Made by a program: the position numbers and the translations under genes
Shown: positions 46,063-52,982 of the stretch, piece after piece
Layout: each line of letters opens with the position of its first letter
Position numbering within the stretch: the first letter of the stretch is position 1
Assembly (NCBI RefSeq): GCF_031326205.1
Contig: NZ_CP133721.1
Coordinates: forward strand, 434,001 to 498,000
DNA length: 64,000 bases
DNA from: Flavobacterium sp. 20NA77.7
GTDB taxonomy: Bacteria; Bacteroidota; Bacteroidia; Flavobacteriales; Flavobacteriaceae
Reading direction: 5' to 3'
Notes under the pieces: model-generated
Databases searched by the model: none
What the model saw: the letters and a program-made list of their open reading frames with translations, nothing else
Told to the model about the DNA's origin: nothing

Positions 46063-48564
46063 TTAGTTCGTTTTATCAATTAAACATATAGCTAAATTTT
46101 CACTACTTGTTTGTGTGTAAGGTAATGTATCTGATAGTGTTTTTATAGGCACTTCAATAGGGTGGTATAGCTCAAATTTTTCATTTTCAAAACGATATAA
46201 TTCTCCGTCATTAGGATTTAAGACTACTAAATTTACCCATTGGTTACAAAACCATTCATATGTAGCAGGGTTTTTTGTAATAGCATAGTTGACGGCTTCA
46301 GGTGTATGCTCTACAATAATTAATAAACGCACAGGGTCATGTACTTCTATCATTTGACTAGGAAGTCCAGGACGTAAGTCACCATCAATTCCATTTGCAA
46401 CGCCTATAAGCCCCATAACATTGTGTGGTAATTTTGAACCAGCGCCAAGTTTGTGGTTGTCAACTCTAGAGAAATAATATTCTAAATTAATTCCGCCACC
46501 TACGGGTGCTACTGCGCCTAAAATACCAGCCAAATAATCGCCAACAGGATCTACTCGATAATCAAAAGAATTAAGGAAAGATCTACGATCTAAAAATAAT
46601 TGTTCGGAAACAATTCTTCTTCCTACAATACACATCGCATTTGTGGCGTGATTTAATTCGGGTCTAGGTTCAAATAGCGATACAGAACGATTTCTAATCT
46701 TATCATGAATAGTACTGATAGAATCATTTGAATTAATCGTGTCAAATCGTCTAGATCTTTCTTGCGCGTTTCTATCTAAAGCTTTTGCGAAAATTGTTTT
46801 ATAATGATGATGATGTCCTGCATTAATTTCATTTAACAATTCTTCATCATAAAAGGCAATTTCGTCCCTTGTGGTATCATGTAATGCAGGAACAAATTGT
46901 GTGGTTTCCGGAATGGTAATACCTCTTTCTTTTAAAAGCTGTCTTACGCCTTGATGATTTGCAGCAAAACTTAATACTTTTGCGTTTACCGAACTTGGTC
47001 TTCCACAACAAGCTCCACAATCATATCCTGCAAAATGCGTATTGTTAACACTTGTAGCGCCATGCCCAACTACATAAACAATAGGCGCAAAATTAGTTAC
47101 CAAGCCTATGCTTTTTAATAAGCCTTCAACCCGATTAGTCATTTCTTCAATAGTAAATCCCACTTGAAGTCCATCAATTGTTTCATTTGCATCTTCATTT
47201 TCAATAATCAATTTAGATTTTTTATTGAGATGTTTAAATGAAGAAGTAGTTGCCGGAGACATACTTGGTTTAAAAATATTTAAAAATAGTTTTAAAGCGG
47301 CTGTAAATCCTAAGGTTTGACTAATTATCCAGCCAAAAAATAAAGAGTGTGATTGCTTATGATAATGCAAATCATTTGCTTTTTTCTTTTTTCTTGGCAA
47401 TTCTTTAATTAAATATTTTGGCGTAACAGGTGCAGGGCATAATTTCGTAAAAAACTTACCATTTACGGGTTGGTAGTAAAATTCAAAATTAAAAAATGCA
47501 GCTGTACCAAAAGTTTCTGCTTTTGGTTCTAAAAATTCAATGTGTCTTCTAAAAGAACATTCTCTATCGTCCATACAAAAGAATCCTTGAAATTTTGGCG
47601 TTTTTGTTACGTCAGATTTTTTAGGGGAATTTTTAAGACCATAAAGCACTTGATTGTAAAAACTCCATTCATAGGCTTCTTGCCATAGTGCTAGCACATC
47701 GAAATATTCAGAATAGGTTGCTTTGGCGAATAAATTTTCAGCGTCAAAATCAACTTTTGTAGCTAATGGCGCCCAATTTTCACCAAACTTTTTATCCAAT
47801 GCATCTATTTCTAATAGTAATTCAAAGACAATTAATTCACGAAGTGTTATTTTTCTTTGATCTAATAAGGAGGTAGGATTATGTTCTAAAGTAGCCACCA
47901 TTCCGCTCCAACCTGGATGTGAAAATTGCTGATCAAATAGATAATTTTCAAAATACAAGTCATTTCCTACAAGGATATGTAGTAATTCTGAAACGCTTTT
48001 ATCTTCATGGAGAAATTTTTTAGCTCTAGGTGTTTCTAAAAAACTTGTAATTCCATTTTTGTCTAATTCTTTTAAGGAAGCTAAAAATCCTTTTTGATGC
48101 ACAGGGAAGGGCCACATAGAAATCCCTTGGTCTAAGTAGCTACAAAGGATTCTAAATAATAAACCATGTGTAGATTTCTCTAAGTTAATGGCATATTTTA
48201 ATTTCCAGTTGGCACGTAATTTTCCAATTTTTGGATGATTTGATTCGTCATAAACTTGTTGTGTAAGTTTATCTAACCATAGTGTTGCATGTGTTTCACC
48301 TTTTCTTTTTGATAAAATGGAAAGTAAAATATTCTTATCAATTGAACCTTCAGTGTATAGTTTTCTGAAGTCATAAAGAGATAAAAATGTTTTATAACCA
48401 AATAGTTCTGAAGCTTCTTGTAGCGCTTCAAAAAAAGGTTTGTCTTGAAAAGCATGCAACGTATTGTGATGCACGAAATCTTTAAGCGGATTTTGCGCAG
48501 GCAAATAGTGAGCTAATTTGTGAAGAATATCGTCTTCAACAAATTTCAATACATCTGTTTTCAT
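46063..48564 (-). CDS. dabA: DabA inorganic carbon uptake subunit (DUF2309)
   Basis: The 833-residue protein belongs to the DabA family, a cytoplasmic-side carbonic-anhydrase-like subunit that with DabB makes bicarbonate from CO2 in a one-way, energised reaction. The zinc ligands can be placed: Cys330 and Asp332 in FFCMDDREC, His501 in VVGHGATS, Cys516 in AGYDCGACCG. The His-to-Cys distance of 15 equals that of the Halothiobacillus protein. Other blocks are LKDFVHHNTLHAFQ, LPHNVMGLIGVANGIDGDLRPGLPSQM (split over a turn) and EVHDPVRLLIIVEH. It starts the dabA-dabB-SulP-DUF2490-barrel run. Confidence 0.93.
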   Translation of the reverse strand: MKTDVLKFVEDDILHKLAHYLPAQNPLKDFVHHNTLHAFQDKPFFEALQEASELFGYKTFLSLYDFRKLYTEGSIDKNILLSILSKRKGETHATLWLDKLTQQVYDESNHPKIGKLRANWKLKYAINLEKSTHGLLFRILCSYLDQGISMWPFPVHQKGFLASLKELDKNGITSFLETPRAKKFLHEDKSVSELLHILVGNDLYFENYLFDQQFSHPGWSGMVATLEHNPTSLLDQRKITLRELIVFELLLEIDALDKKFGENWAPLATKVDFDAENLFAKATYSEYFDVLALWQEAYEWSFYNQVLYGLKNSPKKSDVTKTPKFQGFFCMDDRECSFRRHIEFLEPKAETFGTAAFFNFEFYYQPVNGKFFTKLCPAPVTPKYLIKELPRKKKKANDLHYHKQSHSLFFGWIISQTLGFTAALKLFLNIFKPSMSPATTSSFKHLNKKSKLIIENEDANETIDGLQVGFTIEEMTNRVEGLLKSIGLVTNFAPIVYVVGHGATSVNNTHFAGYDCGACCGRPSSVNAKVLSFAANHQGVRQLLKERGITIPETTQFVPALHDTTRDEIAFYDEELLNEINAGHHHHYKTIFAKALDRNAQERSRRFDTINSNDSISTIHDKIRNRSVSLFEPRPELNHATNAMCIVGRRIVSEQLFLDRRSFLNSFDYRVDPVGDYLAGILGAVAPVGGGINLEYYFSRVDNHKLGAGSKLPHNVMGLIGVANGIDGDLRPGLPSQMIEVHDPVRLLIIVEHTPEAVNYAITKNPATYEWFCNQWVNLVVLNPNDGELYRFENEKFELYHPIEVPIKTLSDTLPYTQTSSENLAICLIDKTN

Positions 48565-48593
48565 TTGATTTTATATAATTAATTTATTACGTC

Positions 48594-48615
48594 AATGCAT
48601 AAATATTTAAGCATT
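48594..48615. promoter_or_regulatory. 22-bp dyad upstream of dabA
   Basis: AATGCATAAATATTTAAGCATT is a palindrome except for one mismatched pair (positions 6 and 17). It lies 30 bases before the dabA ATG, between the small exported protein gene and dabA. It could be an operator for a dimeric regulator or part of a weak hairpin; it has no T run like a terminator. Confidence 0.45.
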
Positions 48616-48632
48616 GTGTGAATGGAATTTAA

Positions 48633-49010
48633 TTATATGATATGAAATTTCCAATTGCAAAACAAATCATACAGCGGTACTTTATGTTTTAAGCTGAAAT
48701 GTGAAAATGCATAATTGGATTTTTTTGCAGTAAGTAAGTAACAATGATCTAAATTAAATTCTAAATCATCATAAAATAAATCAAATTCAATTTCAAATTC
48801 AGGTTCTGTTTCATCTAAAACAGTGTCGTTCTTTTTTGAGGAAAGAGGTGCCTTCTGTATTGTGGAATTGAAATAGTTTTGTTTAGAAACAAATGTTGAT
48901 GAGGTGTCCTTTTTTTGGGCATTAAAATCAACACTATATGATAATGCGCTTATCGCCCAAAGGAGGGGAATAAGGAACAACAATACAAATATATTTTTCT
49001 TGTTTTGCAT
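48633..49010 (-). CDS. Small acidic exported protein, unknown
   Basis: The 125-residue protein has an N-terminal membrane helix or signal peptide (about residues 6-25), a Ser/Thr/Lys-rich stretch, then a strongly acidic segment (DETEPEFEIEFDLFYDDLEF) and a C-terminal part with Tyr, Phe and His. I do not recognise a family. It lies 68 bases before dabA on the same strand and has its own -7 box, so it may be the first gene of the DAB unit. Confidence 0.6.
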   Translation of the reverse strand: MQNKKNIFVLLFLIPLLWAISALSYSVDFNAQKKDTSSTFVSKQNYFNSTIQKAPLSSKKNDTVLDETEPEFEIEFDLFYDDLEFNLDHCYLLTAKKSNYAFSHFSLKHKVPLYDLFCNWKFHII

Positions 49011-49027
49011 ATCATTTTTTAGTTGAG

Positions 49028-49035
49028 CAAATGTA
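49028..49035 (-). promoter_or_regulatory. -7 box upstream of the small exported protein gene
   Basis: TACATTTG on the minus strand matches TAnnTTTG and is 17 bases before the ATG at 49010. It is the best candidate promoter for the DAB region. Confidence 0.5.
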
Positions 49036-49083
49036 CTATTATTTTTTGCTTTCTGATAAATTTTAATAATTTTTTAATATTTA

Positions 49084-49114
49084 CTTGTAGTAGTCATAAA
49101 ATGTTGTATATTTG
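49084..49114 (+). promoter_or_regulatory. Promoter of tRNA-fMet
   Basis: CTTG (49084-49087) and TATATTTG (49107-49114) are 19 bases apart. The transcript would start about 5 bases before the tRNA. Confidence 0.72.
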
Positions 49115-49125
49115 CACTCACAAAT

Positions 49126-49198
49126 CGCGGGATAGAGCAGTAGGCAGCTCGTCGGGCTCATAACCCGAAGGTCACAGGTTCGAGTCCTGTTCCCGCTA
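49126..49198 (+). tRNA. Initiator tRNA-fMet (anticodon CAT)
   Basis: The acceptor CGCGGGA (49126-49132) pairs with TCCCGCT except for the first position, which is unpaired (C-T), a mark of initiator tRNAs. The anticodon stem has three G-C pairs (GGG/CCC) around CTCATAA, the other initiator mark. The T arm is ACAGG/CCTGT with loop TTCGAGT. CCA is not encoded. Confidence 0.96.
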
Positions 49199-49229
49199 CT
49201 AAAAAATTTTTTTTAAAACATTGAAAATC

Positions 49230-49260
49230 ACGGTTTTGGATACTTTCAAAGCCGTTTTTT
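49230..49260 (+). terminator. Terminator after tRNA-fMet
   Basis: CGGTTTTG and CAAAGCCG form a stem with one G-T pair, followed by seven T. Confidence 0.75.
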
Positions 49261-49420
49261 TATGTCCGAAATTATTCATATTTTAATAAACGTAAACGAA
49301 ACCGTAAACGTTTTTGATTTGAAACCACTAAAATTTTTTTCAGAACACTCTAAGTCTCCGATACAAACAATCGTTAGCGCAGAAATTTTTCTGTGCATTT
49401 AACATAACCATAAAGTATAA
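49261..49420. other. Non-coding stretch between tRNA-fMet and the RHS remnant
   Basis: No gene is seen. The octamer CGTAAACG occurs twice close together near 49290-49310. There is no integrase reading frame, although a position directly behind a tRNA gene is typical for insertion of mobile elements. Confidence 0.4.
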
Positions 49421-49702
49421 CAACAAAAAGCAAAAGGGATTAAAAAAATTAGTTTTGCACCTTATAAAAAAGCTAATGTAACAACAGAAACAGCTAAAAG
49501 TAAGACAGCAGCCCCTACAATAACGGCAGAAAACGCTTCAAGAATTTACTTTTTCCATAACGACCACTTAGGGACAAGTACAATTTTAACAGACGGTAGT
49601 GGCAATCCTTATCAAATCGAAGATTCATCGAACTCCTATAAAAAAAATAAAATAAGTGAGATAATTTTTCTTAAATTTGCCTTTTGGAGAGACTATGTTT
49701 GA
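49421..49702 (+). pseudogene. RHS core fragment, 5'-truncated and frameshifted
   Basis: The frame has no start codon context and begins right after a stop at 49418. It encodes an RHS-type stretch with IYFFHNDHLGTSTILTDGSGN, divided here as IYFFHNDHLG and TSTILTDGSGNPYQ. After NPYQ (49615) the frame continues into nonsense and stops at 49702, whereas the expected continuation FFLNLPFGETM is found in another frame from 49665. The 49 bases in between (49616-49664) have no RHS counterpart and shift the frame by one. The upstream thousands of bases of a normal RHS gene are absent, so this is a remnant or a displaced 3' cassette. Confidence 0.8.
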
Positions 49703-50555
49703 GCAGCACAGCTATACAGAAGATTACAATAACCCATATAAGTTTAATGGCAAAGAATTAGACGAGGAAACCGGTTTTTACTATTATGGAGCGAGGTATT
49801 ATGACCCTAAAATTAGTGTTTGGTTAAGTGTGGATCCGTTAGTCGAAGAAACTATGGATTCTTACGGGTATTGTTATCATAACCCAATTAATTTAGTTGA
49901 TCCTGATGGAATGAAACCTAAACCATTTCCTAAAATGAATTTAGGCTCAACTTATTACTATAAATGGAGATATAATAATTTTATTTATCGAAATCCTAAT
50001 TATATTAAGCAACATCCGGAATTTCTTAAAAACAATTATTATTTAAATTATGGTCATAAATATATAAATCGTTTTACAAATGAAACAAATAAACAGTTAT
50101 CTAAACAAGGTAAGCAATGGCTAGTAAATGCTCGTAGAAATCTACAAGTAGCTATTGAGGATAAGTTAAAAGCTGATCCTACAATTGAGTTGAGAAACGG
50201 AGGAAACGATTTTAAAGAATTTGCTTTTAAATCACACGTAGGTGCCTATTGGAATGCTGGTTTGTATAAATTAAATACTGTTGATTTAGTCGCCATTGTA
50301 CTTACACCCAATTTTAAAGACCTTACCAGTGAGGATGGTATGAAACAGGCAACTGAGATGATGGGTAAGTTAACCGATTATTGGTTAGACAATCCAAAGG
50401 AAGGGTTAAAAAGAGGGGCTGAATTATTGGCTAATCAAGATAAAATAAAGGCTATGGTTACAGCAAAAGCTATAAGAGAAGGTATAGACCCTGATAAGGC
50501 AATGCCAATACTTGATAAAATAATAGAAAAAATCCCAACCATAAAAACAGACTAA
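49677..50555 (+). CDS. RHS repeat-associated core C-terminal tip (orphan polymorphic-toxin-like cassette)
   Basis: The first 80 residues are the end of an RHS core: PFGETMFEQHS, YKFNGKELDEETGFYYYGAR, YYDPKISVWLSVDPL, and HNPINLVDPDG. After DPDG comes a variable tip of about 210 residues, mostly helical and charged, with HPEFLKNNYYLNYG, LSKQGKQWLVNARRNLQ and AYWNAGLYKLNTVDLVAI. In RHS proteins the tip after DPxG is usually the toxin; I do not recognise this one and see no known nuclease or deaminase motif. With no intact upstream RHS, it may not be made as a functional toxin; a TTG at 49677 could start it, but the ATG at 49695 is also in frame. It overlaps the next gene by 1 base. Confidence 0.78.
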   Translation: MPFGETMFEQHSYTEDYNNPYKFNGKELDEETGFYYYGARYYDPKISVWLSVDPLVEETMDSYGYCYHNPINLVDPDGMKPKPFPKMNLGSTYYYKWRYNNFIYRNPNYIKQHPEFLKNNYYLNYGHKYINRFTNETNKQLSKQGKQWLVNARRNLQVAIEDKLKADPTIELRNGGNDFKEFAFKSHVGAYWNAGLYKLNTVDLVAIVLTPNFKDLTSEDGMKQATEMMGKLTDYWLDNPKEGLKRGAELLANQDKIKAMVTAKAIREGIDPDKAMPILDKIIEKIPTIKTD

Positions 50556-51583
50556 TGAAAAAGCTTATTGTTTTAAACAGCTTGTTTTTACTCTTGTTTG
50601 GTTGTAAAGACGAAGCGAATATGATAAAATGTAAAGGAATACCCGATGTAAATCAAGCGTTTTCTTATATGTATTTCAAAACAGAAAATGAAGGATATTT
50701 GTTTGGTACTTATACAGAATATGAAGAATTATCGGAAAAGGAATTAGAAAATCCAAATAATATTCCCAAATCAACAGACGAGGCAACCATTTACAAAACC
50801 ACCGATGGTGGAAAAAATTGGAAAAAAATAGACTCAATTTTAAACTATAAATATTTTGACATAGCAACTGTGTTTAATAATGATGTTTATATTTTAAGAA
50901 GTGACGAAAGAGAAGATTTTAAATTCAACATAACACAATTCAATATCTTAAATTATAAAGTTAAAAATTTAAATGAAATAAATCCTATATCATCATTATG
51001 GAATGATAATGAGAAAGTTTTTTATACAAATAATTGGAATACTATAAATTTATATTCTTTGGATAACAAACAAAGAGTTGATAGTGCTAAAATTAAAGAT
51101 TATGTCTTGTTTGGTTTAAGTTTAAAAAGCATGTCTTATGCTATTTTTAGTGATAAAGAGAGAACATATTTTGGAGACATTAATAAAACAAATCAGGAAA
51201 TCAAACTACCCATTAAGCCTAAGAATCTTGCGAAACAGGATAAGAATACTATTTTAATTGCGGGCAACACAATGAATGATGATAATGAAATTTCTTTGGT
51301 TAGCTATGATGTAAATACAAAACAATCGAGAGCAATTAAAAAATTTAAAAACTACTCTATTGTAGAAAACTTACAATCTAATGATAAAGCAATAATAGGA
51401 TTTATTGGAAATATTAAGGGAGCATTTACAGAATATGATTTACTCTATAGTTTAGACAAAGGAAAAACTTGGCAAATCAAAAAACTAGATGAACCTAATT
51501 ATGTTCGTCCGAGTTGTCTAATTAATAATATTGTATACATCTATAGCGGTGGTGCAAGAATGCAAAAAATAGTATTATTATAG
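50555..51583 (+). CDS. Lipoprotein with two Asp-box motifs; candidate immunity protein
   Basis: The 342-residue protein has a lipoprotein signal (lipobox LFGC, Cys17) and two Asp-box-like motifs, TTDGGKNWKKI near residue 90 and SLDKGKTWQIKK near residue 310, as in sialidase-like or BNR beta-propellers. The rest consists of beta-strand-like segments. It would sit in the inner or outer membrane facing the periplasm. Its ATG overlaps the stop of the RHS tip (TAATG), the position typical for an immunity gene. Immunity function is inferred from place only. Confidence 0.72.
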   Translation: MKKLIVLNSLFLLLFGCKDEANMIKCKGIPDVNQAFSYMYFKTENEGYLFGTYTEYEELSEKELENPNNIPKSTDEATIYKTTDGGKNWKKIDSILNYKYFDIATVFNNDVYILRSDEREDFKFNITQFNILNYKVKNLNEINPISSLWNDNEKVFYTNNWNTINLYSLDNKQRVDSAKIKDYVLFGLSLKSMSYAIFSDKERTYFGDINKTNQEIKLPIKPKNLAKQDKNTILIAGNTMNDDNEISLVSYDVNTKQSRAIKKFKNYSIVENLQSNDKAIIGFIGNIKGAFTEYDLLYSLDKGKTWQIKKLDEPNYVRPSCLINNIVYIYSGGARMQKIVLL

Positions 51584-51973
51584 GATTGGTAGTGTTTCAG
51601 ATTTAGGGTAATGTAACAGATTTAGTGATGAACACTTTTAAGGTGTTTAATGAGTTGATAATCAATAAAAATTAAAAATAATTGTAAAAAAGATGAGCTA
51701 TATAGTTCATCTTTTTTTATGTTTAAAGGGCTTAAATCAAATAAAATGGAAAAAAATGACACCTCGTGTATAACTTCGTTCTGTTCGTTTTAGGCTCGGG
51801 TCAGATTTAGTAATAACCCTCCGCTCCCGCACGAAATGAAATTCGACGAAGTCAATCTGTGTGGTAAGTAATAAAAAGCAAGAAGCTACAACGATAAAAA
51901 GTTGTGGTTTTTGGCTACAAATATGTATCAAAGTACAAATTGTAGTATTATTTATTTAAGAATAAATATACTT
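51584..51973. other. Gene-poor stretch with terminator and possible repeat remnant
   Basis: I see no credible gene in these 390 bases. The nonamer CAGATTTAG occurs three times (51598, 51617, 51802). A stretch at about 51755-51870 is richer in GC than its surroundings (GCTCGGGTCAG, CCTCCGCTCCCGCACG) and looks like a leftover of another element. A short minus-strand frame through it has no start context or family match and is not called. Confidence 0.5.
51686..51718 (+). terminator. Terminator of the RHS-tip/lipoprotein unit
   Basis: AAAAAGATGA and TCATCTTTTT form a stem with an almost symmetrical loop, followed by seven T. Confidence 0.78.
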
Positions 51974-52981
51974 TTAATTCACGGAATAATTTGGACAACC
52001 AAAGCATTTTCTGGCTTCTACATCAAATTGGTAAACAAGTCCAAGTTCAAAAACACCTCCTGTTTTTCCTATTTTTGTAGTATTCATGTCATAAGAGAAC
52101 CCAATTTTAAAGTTTTCATATTGCAAACCACTAAATATGTTTATTGAAGTCAAAAAATGCCCCGTTGGTGTTTTTTTCATAGGATTAAGAGCTGTTGTAG
52201 CACCTATGATAAAATTATTAAAAATTAAACTACTCCCTATGTCTAGTCGGTTGTATTCTGCTTGTTTCATAAAATTAGCCGTTACCATCATTCTGGTTTC
52301 ATAAGGGAACAAAGTGGTATCTAAGTAATCGGCTAGTTCAAATTCATATCCAGCATTTACATTAAAAAACATGTCTAAAGGAATATTTCCTTCTTGAGCC
52401 ATAGAAATATTCGGTTTGTTGAGGTGTTTTATAGCCGTTCCAAACCATAGATTGTCATTGTAAAACAATAAACCTGTAGAAATATCAATAAAGTGAATGC
52501 GATTGTTTAAACGCAAAGGATCTATACTTTGTGGCGCAATAGTTTCATTTGTAATGTTGATTTGGTCTCTTAGAATTACATTTTGGAAACCAAAACTTTT
52601 ACTGCCATAGCCTATTTCAATTCCAGGTCTAAAAAACCAATCATAGCCTAATTCTACTCGGTAGGCATAATTAAAGTTGGCCTGTAAAAAATCATAACCT
52701 GTAAAAGATTCTCTATGGTTTAAAAAATTGACACCTATGCCACTATTTGCATTTTCTGCCCAAGTACTAAAATAAGCATAATCGGTATCTACTTTAAGAT
52801 TCAAATCGGGCCATTGAGTACGATGAATAATTCCTGCACTTGTGGTTTCAAGAAAACCTGTAAATCCAGGATTAATAGTTTCGGGGACTAAGAAATATTG
52901 AGTAAAAATAGGGTCTTGAGCTTTACTTTCAACACTCAAAAGCGTTAATATTAAAAGAAGTATATATTTTAAGTTCATCAT
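51974..52981 (-). CDS. PorP/SprF family T9SS outer-membrane protein
   Basis: The 335-residue protein has a signal peptide (about 1-21, ESKAQ) and the PorP/SprF opening DPIFTQYFLVPETINPGFTGF. The remainder is a beta-barrel with blocks such as WAENANSGIGVNF, SLIFNNFIIGATTAL and GLVYQFDVE. SprF-type proteins act at the outer membrane in secretion and anchoring of a giant T9SS type B cargo encoded next to them. Here the cargo gene lies 1 base upstream on the same strand, so the pair matches sprB-sprF of Flavobacterium johnsoniae. I avoid the symbol because many paralogues exist. Confidence 0.92.
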   Translation of the reverse strand: MMNLKYILLLILTLLSVESKAQDPIFTQYFLVPETINPGFTGFLETTSAGIIHRTQWPDLNLKVDTDYAYFSTWAENANSGIGVNFLNHRESFTGYDFLQANFNYAYRVELGYDWFFRPGIEIGYGSKSFGFQNVILRDQINITNETIAPQSIDPLRLNNRIHFIDISTGLLFYNDNLWFGTAIKHLNKPNISMAQEGNIPLDMFFNVNAGYEFELADYLDTTLFPYETRMMVTANFMKQAEYNRLDIGSSLIFNNFIIGATTALNPMKKTPTGHFLTSINIFSGLQYENFKIGFSYDMNTTKIGKTGGVFELGLVYQFDVEARKCFGCPNYSVN

Positions 52982-52982
52982 A

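Noticed and set aside
49261..49420. Phage or integrative element attachment site next to tRNA-fMet
   Set aside because: I found no second copy of the tRNA 3' end and no integrase in the window, so an att site cannot be supported.
49421..49676. Idea that the RHS reading frame is joined by programmed frameshifting
   Set aside because: There is a 49-base stretch without RHS counterpart between the two frames, so an insertion explains the break better than a slip site, although a run of seven A is present.
51737..51931. Short minus-strand frame in the gene-poor tail of the RHS island
   Set aside because: 64 codons with no promoter, no start context and mixed composition; more likely repeat debris than a gene.
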